Below are positions 1-9,020 of a stretch of DNA of 64,000 nucleotides, piece by piece (the first letter of the stretch is position 1; each line of letters opens with the position of its first letter). The notes under the pieces were generated by a model that had not been told where the DNA came from, did not search any database, and was given only the letters and a program-made list of their open reading frames with translations. The position numbers and the translations under genes are program-made. Where the stretch lies: assembly GCF_029227915.1 (NCBI RefSeq), contig NC_079876.1, positions 29,053,828 through 29,117,827 of the forward strand, given 5' to 3'. This stretch comes from Hydractinia symbiolongicarpus. Its lineage: Eukaryota; Cnidaria; Hydrozoa; Anthoathecata; Hydractiniidae.

Positions 1-40
1 CTACCTAGCTAGCTCCTCTTTTAGCTACATCCTGCTAAAA

Positions 41-102
41 AGTGAAAGTAGCCAAATGCAGTTTGGCTGCAAGTGAAAGTAGCCAAATGCAGTTTGGCTG
101 CA
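41..102. repeat. two-copy 31-bp direct repeat
   Basis: A 31-bp unit occurs twice head to tail. Each copy contains the imperfect palindrome AGCCAAATGCAGTTTGGCT. It abuts the TAGA-repeat end of the neighbouring SINE, so it may be part of that insertion or its target. No coding content. Confidence 0.8.
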
Positions 103-104
103 AC

Positions 105-453
105 AGATAGATAGATAGATGTGCATATTTTACATGGCTAGCCTCACAAATATTGAGGGATATACCCTGTCTATTATTTTCAGGAGGGGCCATGGCTTAG
201 ATGGAGAGTCCTAGAGTATTTAATGCTCATTTTGAGCGACGCCGACCCAATTAGGGCCCGCGCTCTACTAGGCAACTCTCGGCAACATCCAACGGCCCAC
301 ACAGTGTGCCATCTTCCCAATTTCCCTCACATGGCTTGGGTTAACCCGGGGCTATGGTAACATTCACTCGCCCATGTTGAATCGCCGTCAAGAGGAATCG
401 AACCCGGTCTCCCGCACAGAGTACGAGAGCTATAACCACTAATCTACGGCGCC
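105..453 (-). mobile_element. tRNA-derived SINE
   Basis: Read on the minus strand, the element starts with a tRNA-like head (about 452 down to 383). The head has an A box-like stretch (TAGATTAGTGGTTATAGCTC), a B box (GGTTCGATTCC) and a 6-bp acceptor stem CGCCGT/ACGGCG. A tRNA-unrelated body of about 250 bp follows, ending in a short TCTA repeat at about 108-120. Head, body and simple-repeat tail together are typical of a tRNA-derived SINE transcribed by RNA polymerase III. I cannot assign it to a named family. It is not called as a functional tRNA gene because the anticodon stem relies on G-T pairs and it is fused to the body. Confidence 0.75.
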
Positions 454-539
454 ACAATTCTTAACCATTCTTATGCTAAATGCAGTTGGCAGCGGCCACT
501 TTTATTACTGATTTAAAAATTTATTATGCAAAATAAAAT

Positions 540-1250
540 TGCTGAGTAATTTTTTAAACTGAACCGGGTTAATGCCAGGCTGTTCACTGATTTCTTTTAA
601 AACCGAAGCGATAAGGATTTTTGGAAAATGGTATTACCCCTATGCTCATGTATGACACGATTCACCTGTTAAGCGCTCAGCCTGGTGTTAACGACGGGCT
701 GTTTCCTGTGTTTTTATTTAAACCGTTGTGATAAATTTTATTTGGAAAATTTTATTACGCCTGTTACTCATGTATGACACAATTTACATGTTAAGTGCTC
801 AGCCTGGTGTTAATGACCGGCTTTTTCCGTGTTTTTATTTAATCCGTTGTGATAAAGTTTTTTTACCTGCAATAAACATTCAACCTGGTGTTAACAACAG
901 GGTGTTTTGTGTGTTTTTTATTTAAATTGAAGTTGCGATAAGTTTTTTGGGGAAAAGGCTATTATGGTTATAACGCATGTGTGACACCATTTACCTGTAC
1001 TAAGTGCTCAGTCCGGTGTCATGATTAATTTGTTAAGGTTTACTGAAACGTACTCCGCAAAATAAAATAATATTGACTATTTTCTTTTCTTATGACGGGG
1101 TAACAACAGGTTGTAAACTGTGTTTTTATTTCGGTTAAAGTTGCAGTAAAGTTATATATATATACATATATTTTAAAAAGTACATTACAACCGAAACACT
1201 ATAATGTTGTGTGAGCTTTACTCAATTCACAACATATTCTGCATACCTGT
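540..1250. repeat. degenerate ~117-bp tandem array, left part
   Basis: A unit of about 117 bp recurs several times. It contains GCTCAGCCTGGTGTTAA, a T-rich stretch (GTGTTTTTATTTAA) and a GTGATAA-type motif. Clear copies lie at about 630-735 and 750-858, with more diverged ones at 860-1250. The same sequence resumes at 4682-5060, so the RTE element has split one array. The 65-codon open frame here is a by-product of the repeat and shows no protein similarity. Confidence 0.7.
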
Positions 1251-1461
1251 TGTAAACCTGTTGCTGGTGAAGGGTCTCCTTAAGAGACAAGAGAGGAGTT
1301 GAACGTCCTCCACCATACCTTAGTTTAAAGGGGCGATTGTGGAAGTCCCATGAAATGCCACATAGTGATGGTGTCACTTTAAAAAACACCCAGTCCGGTC
1401 TGTGAACGGTTGGCGCTAGGAAGGGCATCCAGCTGTAAAACAATGCCAAAACTCTTTATTA

Positions 1462-4400
1462 ATGGCCGTAAGAATAGTTAATCAGACAAACTGCGTAAAC
1501 GGGGCTGGAACTCTAAGGAGTGAAGGTGTCGCGCACGGTAGGACAGATGTCAGATGTGAGCATCGTCAGACCGTTACCCAGCTATCACATCACAAGGTAG
1601 ATAACACTAGGTTGAGGATGGCTAGTGTAAATGTTGGTACTCTGAGAGGTAGAGCAGGTGAAGTAGTTGAAATGATAGAACGTAGATCTGTTGATATGTG
1701 TTGTGTTCAGGAAGTTAGGTGGAGAGGAGCTTCAGTGAGATTTGTGGAAGGTAGGAGGGCAAGGTATAAGCTTTTTTGGATTGGTAATAGTGATGGATAT
1801 GGAGGAGTTGGCATATTCGTTGCAGAGAAGTGGGTAGAAAAAGTAATAGATGATATGCGTGTTAATAGTCGTATTATAGTGATAAAGTTTTTGATAGGTA
1901 ATAGGATTGTCACTTTTCTGTCAGTTTATGCTCCACAGTGTGGACTCAGTGAGGAAGATAAAGATAAGTTTTATGATGAGTTAATAGCAGTCACATCAAA
2001 GTTTGGAGACACTGAACTTGTCATGGTGGGCGGCGACTTTAATGGTCATGTTGGGAAGTCATCTGAAGGTTATAGAGGTGTGCATGGAGGCTATGGATTT
2101 GGGAGCAGAAATAAGGAAGGGGAGAGATTGCTTGAGTTTGGAATGGCAACGGACATGGTGGTTTGCAACACATCATTCAGTAAGAGACAGAGTAGGCTGA
2201 TAACATATGAGTCAGGTGGTTGTAAGACACAGATAGATTACTTTTTGGTTAGAAAGTCAGACAAGAAAGTGGTGAAGGACGTGAAAGTTATATCGGGGGA
2301 AGAGTGTGTTTCCCAGCATAGGTTGCTGGTTTGTGATATTATCTTGAAGAGTGTCAGAGAAGCCAAGAGAAAGTACAGGCCCCGTCGAAAAGTCTGGAAG
2401 CTGAAGGAAGAGATTGTAGCAAGACAATTTAGTGCAAAAGTTCAGCAGTTAGCCTACAATAGTCAATGTGATAGTGACAATGTTGAAAGTACTTGGACTA
2501 CCTTGAAGAATTGTCTTCTAGAAGCTTCTGATGATACCTGTGGGTGGACGAAAGGACCAGCTAGACATAGACAGACCTGGTGGTGGAATAATGAGGTTGA
2601 CCAGTGTATAAAGGAAAAGAGGAAACTTTGGAAAGAGTGGAAGTCAGGTGGTAGTAAAAATATTTACTTAGAAGCTAAGCGTCGGGCTCGTACAGCAGTG
2701 TATAAGGCAAAATCAGAAGCAGAGAGAAACAGATTTGCAGATGTGTTAAGAAGGGAAGACCAGCGCAATGAGGTATTCAAGATAGCAAAGCAAATGAAGA
2801 AGACTAATCAAGATATTGTAGGTGAGAAGTGTATACGTAATGATGAAGGTGTTTTGGCTAGCACAGAGGAGGAGAAAAGGGTAGCTTGGAAGAATCATTA
2901 TCAGAGGTTGCTTAACACTGAGTTTGATTGGGACGAGGATAATTTGTCTGATGATGATGTCGTAGAAGGGCCAGCCATGCAGATCAAGACAGAATGGGTA
3001 GTGGAGGCTATTAGGAAAATGAAGATTGGCAAGTCTGCAGGAGTATCAGGTATTGTTGCAGAGATGGTAAAAGCATCTGGATATATTGGAGTTGAGCTTA
3101 TTACAAGTCTTGCTAACCAGATTATAAAGGATGGTGCTATTCCGAGTGAGTGGCAGTCGAGTGTAATAGTGAATTGTTTCAAGGGCAAGGGTGATGCATT
3201 AGAAAGGGGTAACTATAGAGGTTTGAAGTTGGTTGATCAAGTAATGAAAGTTATTGAAAGAGTGATTGATAAGTTACTTAGAGAAAGAATTGATATAGAT
3301 AAGATGCAATTTGGTTTTGTTCCAGGGCGTGGCACTACAGATGCAATATTTTTACTCAGACAGCTTCAGGAAAAGTATTTAGGAAAGAGAAAGAATCTCT
3401 ATTTTGCCTTTGTAGATTTAGAGAAAGCTTTTGATAGAGTGCCACGTAAAGTTATTTGGTGGGCTATGAGAAAATTAGGTGTGGATGAGTGGCTAGTTAC
3501 GATGGTTCAGTCTATGTACAGCAATGCTAGAAGTCGTGTCAGGATTAACGATTCACTTAGTGATGAATTTAGTGTAAATGTTGGTGTACATCAGGGTTCT
3601 GTACTTAGTCCTTTGTTGTTTATTCTAGTCTTAGAAGCGCTGTCGATGGAGTTCAGAACAGGTTGCCCATGGGAGTTATTGTATGCAGATGATTTGGTTC
3701 TCATAACAGAGTCGATGGAAGAATTAGTTGAAAAGTTTGAGAAGTGGAAGAAAGGACTAGAAGAGAAAGGGCTGAAGGTAAACACAGCAAAGTCTAAAGT
3801 CATGATAAGTAGCATTGCAGCCAAGTGTGACCTTGTAGTTGGAAAGTGGCCTTGTGGAGTTTGCAGGAAAGGGGTTGGTAGTAACTCAATTTTTTGTCAG
3901 ACTTGCAAGCATTGGGTACATAAGAAGTGCAGCAGTATTAGTGGAAGGTTAAGAGCTGGCATACAGTTTGTATGCAAGCGTTGCAAAGGTGAGATTATAG
4001 AGAATGAAGTATTTCCAGCTTTAATGATGTACAACAGTGGCTCGTTAGAGATAGTCAAGAACTTCTGTTACTTAGGTGATATGTTGGGCAGTGAAGGGGG
4101 TGTTGGAAGAAGTGTTACTTGCAGGATAGGTTCTGCTTGGAAAAAGTTTGGAGAGTTACTTCCTTTATTGACTAGCAGAGTCCTGTCAATTGAGGTAAAA
4201 GGTAGGTTGTATGAGGCCTGTGTAAGAAGTGTTATGTTGTACGGTAGTGAGACATGGGCAGTGAAGCAGGAAGATCTTGACCGTTTAGAAAGGAATGATA
4301 TGAGAATGGTTAGGTGGATGTGTAAGGCCAGTCTGAGAGACAGAAAGAGTTCAGATGAGCTAAGAAGCAGGCTAAGTCTCTGTAGAATTAAAGATGTTAT

Positions 4401-4653
4401 CCAGATAAGAAGATTGAATTGGCTGGGGCACTTGGAAAGAATGGAGGAGGATAATTGGGTAAGAAAGTGTAGAGACTTGATAGTTCCTGGGGCAAAGCCC
4501 AGAGGCAGACCGAGAAAGACTTGGCAGGAGGTTATAAGGACAGACTTGATAGAGAGGAAGTTGAGTTTAGATCTAACACAGTCTAGATCAGATTGGAAGA
4601 GGGTCATTAATATACCCCGTCCAACCCATGCTAGCATGGAAAACGGACGTTAA
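1462..4653 (+). CDS. RTE endonuclease-reverse transcriptase ORF2
   Basis: A 1063-residue polyprotein that nicks target DNA and primes reverse transcription. An apurinic-like endonuclease domain covers about residues 52-300, with NVGTLRG, the glutamate motif CVQEVRW, GGDFNG, QIDYFLV and SQHRLLVC. The reverse transcriptase covers about 480-800: GKSAGVSG, NYRGLKL, FGFVPGRGTTDA, FVDLEKAFDRVPR with the first catalytic Asp, HQGSVLSPL, and LLYADDLVLI with the catalytic YADD near residue 740. A PHD-like zinc finger follows (CGVC, then FCQTCKHWVHKKC, then CKRC) at about 798-850. The C-terminal region has an RNA-binding-type tail (RWMCKASLRD, RLNWLGHLERM, PRGRPRKTW). The start is the first ATG of the frame; conserved sequence begins near residue 50, so a slightly later start is possible. 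No stops or frameshifts. Confidence 0.93.
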   Translation: MAVRIVNQTNCVNGAGTLRSEGVAHGRTDVRCEHRQTVTQLSHHKVDNTRLRMASVNVGTLRGRAGEVVEMIERRSVDMCCVQEVRWRGASVRFVEGRRARYKLFWIGNSDGYGGVGIFVAEKWVEKVIDDMRVNSRIIVIKFLIGNRIVTFLSVYAPQCGLSEEDKDKFYDELIAVTSKFGDTELVMVGGDFNGHVGKSSEGYRGVHGGYGFGSRNKEGERLLEFGMATDMVVCNTSFSKRQSRLITYESGGCKTQIDYFLVRKSDKKVVKDVKVISGEECVSQHRLLVCDIILKSVREAKRKYRPRRKVWKLKEEIVARQFSAKVQQLAYNSQCDSDNVESTWTTLKNCLLEASDDTCGWTKGPARHRQTWWWNNEVDQCIKEKRKLWKEWKSGGSKNIYLEAKRRARTAVYKAKSEAERNRFADVLRREDQRNEVFKIAKQMKKTNQDIVGEKCIRNDEGVLASTEEEKRVAWKNHYQRLLNTEFDWDEDNLSDDDVVEGPAMQIKTEWVVEAIRKMKIGKSAGVSGIVAEMVKASGYIGVELITSLANQIIKDGAIPSEWQSSVIVNCFKGKGDALERGNYRGLKLVDQVMKVIERVIDKLLRERIDIDKMQFGFVPGRGTTDAIFLLRQLQEKYLGKRKNLYFAFVDLEKAFDRVPRKVIWWAMRKLGVDEWLVTMVQSMYSNARSRVRINDSLSDEFSVNVGVHQGSVLSPLLFILVLEALSMEFRTGCPWELLYADDLVLITESMEELVEKFEKWKKGLEEKGLKVNTAKSKVMISSIAAKCDLVVGKWPCGVCRKGVGSNSIFCQTCKHWVHKKCSSISGRLRAGIQFVCKRCKGEIIENEVFPALMMYNSGSLEIVKNFCYLGDMLGSEGGVGRSVTCRIGSAWKKFGELLPLLTSRVLSIEVKGRLYEACVRSVMLYGSETWAVKQEDLDRLERNDMRMVRWMCKASLRDRKSSDELRSRLSLCRIKDVIQIRRLNWLGHLERMEEDNWVRKCRDLIVPGAKPRGRPRKTWQEVIRTDLIERKLSLDLTQSRSDWKRVINIPRPTHASMENGR

Positions 4654-4658
4654 GCCGA

Positions 4659-4681
4659 GAATGATGATGATGATGATGATG
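4659..4681 (+). repeat. trinucleotide 3' tail of the RTE element
   Basis: Tandem ATG/GAT repeats directly follow the ORF stop region and precede the ACCTGT target duplication. Short tandem repeats at the 3' end are a hallmark of RTE elements. Confidence 0.8.
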
Positions 4682-5160
4682 ACCTGTACTAGAGCACTCT
4701 AATTATGGAGTTTTTTTAGTTTTTTTATGGGGTAACGACTGGATTTTTCCTGTGTTTTAAGTTCAACTGAAATTGCAGTAGTTTTTTATGAAAAGGGTAT
4801 TATGCGTTCTCGGCCCACTGTCATGATTAAGTTTTGAACTTTTACGGAAACTTATTCCGCAAAATAAAATAATATTGCCCGATTGTTTTTGCTATGGCGG
4901 AGTAACAACGGTTTGTAAACTGTTTTAATTCAGCTTTTGTTGCGGGAAATTATTTTTTTTTAAATATCTTACAGTCGCAACACTGCAATGGTGTGTGCCC
5001 TCCACTTGATTTACGACATACTGCATACCCGTACTAAAGCGCTCCACCTCACCGAGTTGCACAGTTTGCGGTTCTTCTGAAGCGCTCCTCAAGGCGTTCA
5101 ACAACAGTTACTTGTGGCTTAACCCGGCTTTTCGACGCCGGGTCTCCCGGCTAGTCAGAT
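4682..5160. repeat. continuation of the ~117-bp tandem array
   Basis: This continues the array interrupted by the RTE element. It includes GCAAAATAAAATAATATTG and the GTAACAACGG/TTGTAAACTG motifs also seen at 1059-1110. Near its right end is a GC-rich inverted repeat, CCCGGC/GCCGGG (about 5116-5136). Confidence 0.65.
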
Positions 5161-5169
5161 TATATTAGC

Positions 5170-7770
5170 GATATGTGTTAACTTTTTATTTATTTGTATT
5201 TTATTTATTCCTTCAGAAAACTTCAAACAATTTTATATTCCGTATGCAGGGTGTCTAGCAGTCCCTGAAATCCTGACTTTGAACAAATCGCCCTAAGAAC
5301 CCTGACAATCAGATTAAATTTTTAACCACCTTTAATTTTGTAAAGGCCAGTTCGCTAAAACTAATGAAATGGGCTATTTGGCTAGTTTTTTTATGTGCAC
5401 AAAAAATAATTTTTAAGAGTAAAAATCTTTATTTAAAACCTTGAAAATTCAAACGAAACCCTGACGAGTAGCGATATGACTTAGCACCCTGGTAAAATTT
5501 ATAAAAAATGTGTATGTCTGGATTTGCAAACATTTAACACAGTCCGCTTGTGACACTGAATACCTGTACTAATAACCCCAACATGATCTGCCTGCAAATA
5601 AGCGCCCAACCTTAGAATTTAATGATGTCCATACAATTATTATATCAATACTCTATGTATCCAACATGGTTGCTTGCGGTTGGGGCCATTCATTATGTTT
5701 ATATTTCCAATATATAGCGATGCATGGTGGGAAATTTTGATGTCCGATGTACTTTTTTGTTTTTTCGTCAACTACCACAATGTTCCAATAAAAATATTTT
5801 AAACTTGTGTTCCAATATTTTCCGAGACGGCGGTCACAGTATGTAGATAACCAGGGTACTGGAAACAAGGTTGGAATGCAACAATACAACAAACGAACAA
5901 AATTTTGTTGTGTTTAGATAGTAAAAATGAATGTTATGTGAAACTCGCAGACAACTGTCTCGTCAATGTCATCTGACACTAGCAGTCATGTGGAAGTTAA
6001 AAATAACTCTCTGACGGAAATTGAAATCCTTCGAAGATGACCAACTTAATGTTCAGATCTTTACGTAAAAAACAGTGTCATTCTGGAAAGTGAAAATATG
6101 GTGTAATATAGTGTAAGAATAGATTCAACGTCACACCCTGTTTATCAAATTTAGTTGTCTGTCCCAACACAGTACAATTATAAACCTAGAGCCCAGGTTC
6201 TGGCTAGTAATGTATCCAGTTGAGTTAAGACTTTAACGATGTTCGGACAACTCATAGTAACAAAACAACGATCACATGAGAATTCATAAGGGCCCATCTC
6301 AACTGGGCAAAATTTTTCAAGTATTCTGATTGCCTTAAAATGATATATTGTAGCGTTAGGTTAGTGTTCGTTGATTTGATTGTTTTAGATTCAGATATTT
6401 GCAGTTTTGTTCGATTAAAGCTTTCCCAGTCCGTGTCTCAACCGAAAAAATACCACGTGACTTCCGAACTGGATAATGGACGTGTCAATAAAACGACGTC
6501 GTCACGTTGAGAAAGAAAACAGGCGTGTAAATCGTTCTTTTAGACGATTTACTTCGAAAAACAAAAACAACTATTTGTTTCAGAGATTTGTATAACAAAG
6601 TTTAAAAATATATTTAAAATACTATTTTCCATAATTTAAGATTTGTACAACTTCGCGCACATTCAACTGATGACAATTTATAAAAGAGGAATGCGCTAGA
6701 AGTTGGTATTTTCGTACTTCGCATTAATATATACACATAACAGCAACCTTGCATTCAATCTTTTTAAACTTATGACAAAACTAGGTATAGGAGCTGCAAA
6801 TAAAATTAAGTTTTCGTTTTTAATCAATTAAAATACATTATCACAATCTAATAAACCTCATTCCCAGTTCCTCACAAACATACATTTTGCTATAAATGAA
6901 GAGGTCTGGGAATAAGATTTTAAAATTCATTTATTAGATTAAAACACAAAATTTCCTTAGCCCGATCAACAGGCCTTTAAGGGTTTTGTCTTGATCATCA
7001 AATTTTCAAGGGTTTTGTCTCGATCAACAGACTTTCAAGTAACTTGTTTCGATAGCTACAATATTTTGGCTCTGAACCTTCTATGGATTCCCAGAAAAGA
7101 GACGTGATTGGTCAAAAGAATAATACCAAGCCAGATATGAAAAGGTTTAAGTAATTTGGTTAGATATATATAGCTCTACAAAAAATACCTAGAAAATATA
7201 AAACAGAAAAAATTAGAGAAGATAGCCACTTCAACCCGAGACTCCTTTCAGCGGGTCGAGGTTGCTGAAAACATTTGACTTGTCATACAACCAATTAAAA
7301 TGTTTATTATGAAGTTAAAAAATGTCTCCAGTAATATGAAGAAAACACAACATGAAAAGAAGTTGTGAAATATATATAGATGTTTATAAATGCATGTACA
7401 ATGAAACGAAAACAGGGAGCCTTATTACGCATGCGCGATGTATTTTATTACACAGGAACGTGATGTTTCTTGCCTCGTGCTTTTAAACACACAAAGATTA
7501 TATTTTTGCCACCCAATAACGCCATATATTTCAAATAAACGCCCAAGCTGAATTTTTTTGTCCCTTGTGCATCTATTTACGGGGTTAAACACTTGTTTGA
7601 AGATTACGGTATGGTTGCTGGAGACGCACAGCCACTTCAGAAAGATGATTTTTATTACTGTATAGATAAGAATGCACAGAATACGATTATTTAAAAACAA
7701 AACAGGAGATATAATTTGCACTAATGTACCCCCCGAAGTAAAGATTTGCTTCCTGAGTAAGCTAACAATT
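5170..7770. other. non-coding stretch
   Basis: AT-rich, with no exon-like segment that I can support. At 6848-6950 an inverted pair, AATCTAATAAA ... TTTATTAGATT, flanks ATTCCCAG/CTGGGAAT and resembles a small degraded hairpin element. At 6960-7060 a phrase similar to TTTCAAGGGTTTTGTCTCGATC recurs about three times. The open frames are short and unsupported. Confidence 0.5.
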
Positions 7771-7776
7771 TTAAAA

Positions 7777-7816
7777 AAACAAAACAAAACAAAACAAAAC
7801 AAACAAACAAACAAAC
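7777..7816. repeat. (AAAAC)n/(AAAC)n microsatellite
   Basis: About 40 bp of AAAAC then AAAC repeats. The open frames reported across it on both strands are simple-sequence artefacts. Confidence 0.9.
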
Positions 7817-7954
7817 ACAAATATGTAAATTTAAATATTCAAAACGACAAAAATATTTAAAAAGCCTCTTTAAGAGGTATAAAACAAAATATTTATTAAC
7901 AGGGAGGTCCTTAGGACCCAAATTAATTCATCCATTCATCCGTACGACTTCGCT

Positions 7955-8033
7955 TCATGTTTCATCTTCAGCGCTATCCTCTTCTTGAAGAGGTTTGAAG
8001 ACGTTTCCAGGACTTGACTCTGTAGAAAGTGGA
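7955..8033 (-). CDS. p53: candidate last exon of the p53-family gene
   Basis: After acceptor CTATTTTCAG, one frame reads PLSTESSPGNVFKPLQEED and then an acidic end with stop TGA at 7957-7955. The composition looks like a disordered C-terminus. It needs phase-2 entry, while the last firm p53 exon ends in phase 0, so either an intermediate exon is missing or this belongs to another isoform. Confidence 0.4.
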
Positions 8034-8979
8034 CTGAAAATAGATAAAATAAACAGTTAAACCTGGCTTGTGCTTTTTAATCACGGTTTATTTCCTTCTC
8101 AGGTGCACGATTTTTTTTACCAGTAATTTAGGATTTTGGTTAGGTCTCAGGTTGCTAATTTTTTCAGTCAATATTTAGATCTAAAAGTTGCTTAATGCTT
8201 AATTTTATTCAACTAATTTTCGTAACTTTTTCTATTTTTTTCTTGTACAAAAAAACTCAAGGCTATCTAATTTCTTTGGATGTTGACACAGCAGAGAATG
8301 TTTACAAAGCTGAAAGTTTCTTGAAACGCTAAGAATTGCTCAATGTGTTAATGCAGCGGCGCCAATATGATAACACGACACTATTTTTATTGGAAGACAC
8401 CATTATACCGTGTTGCCGTTTATGGTAACAACAAAAAGATGCTTTTCTATTTCGCATCAATAAATCATTTTGCGTTCAGTGGCATAATTTGTCAACTGTC
8501 AAACCGGTTTTACAAATGTTTAATATAAAATCCGTCGAGTTTAACCTTTTTACTCAAAGCGTAATGGCTCAGTTGGCTAAAGCGTCATAACGTGAACCAC
8601 AGAAGTCGTGGGTTTGAATCCCCCGAAGGCAGGTTTTCTAATCACGTAGAAATAATCACCCATTTTGGAGGTAGTTAGTTAGGAGTTGGAAAGCAATACT
8701 ATCTTCGCAATCAAGATTGTAAAAATAGTCGGGTCCTACTTGTCAAGATTTTGTTAGAAATTTTCTTGGCCGTCATGGCGTGACCTTACTCACTAAAAAA
8801 ATAATAAAAAAATCTTACGAAGTATTTCGTAGAGCGGCTACATCTGGAAGCTGTGGTAATTGAGATTCGAGTGAGTGCAAAAGTTGCGAAAGAACTTGGT
8901 AGTAAGCGTGATTGTTTGTCTAAAAGATTTAAAAAAAAAACACAAATAAAAACAAATACAAATAACAAAAATAAACACA

Positions 8980-9020
<41 letters not shown>

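Larger units (their letters stand above)
1251..4681 (+). mobile_element. RTE-type non-LTR retrotransposon, near full length
   Basis: The element has a short 5' leader, one long ORF and a 3' end made of ATG/GAT trinucleotide repeats (4659-4681), as in RTE-clade elements, instead of poly(A). It is bounded by the 6-bp repeat ACCTGT at 1245-1250 and 4682-4687. Removing 1251-4687 restores sequence closely matching the related repeat copy at about 5020-5050 (GCATACCCGTACTAAAGCGC), which supports both boundaries. The unbroken ORF suggests recent activity. Whether the leader is complete cannot be judged from one copy. Confidence 0.85.

Noticed and set aside
4068-4637. 189-codon frame on minus opposite the RTE ORF
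   Set aside because: Shadow of the strongly coding RTE ORF; no independent domain.
8555-8632. Functional tRNA gene
   Set aside because: A and B boxes are present but acceptor-stem pairing fails.
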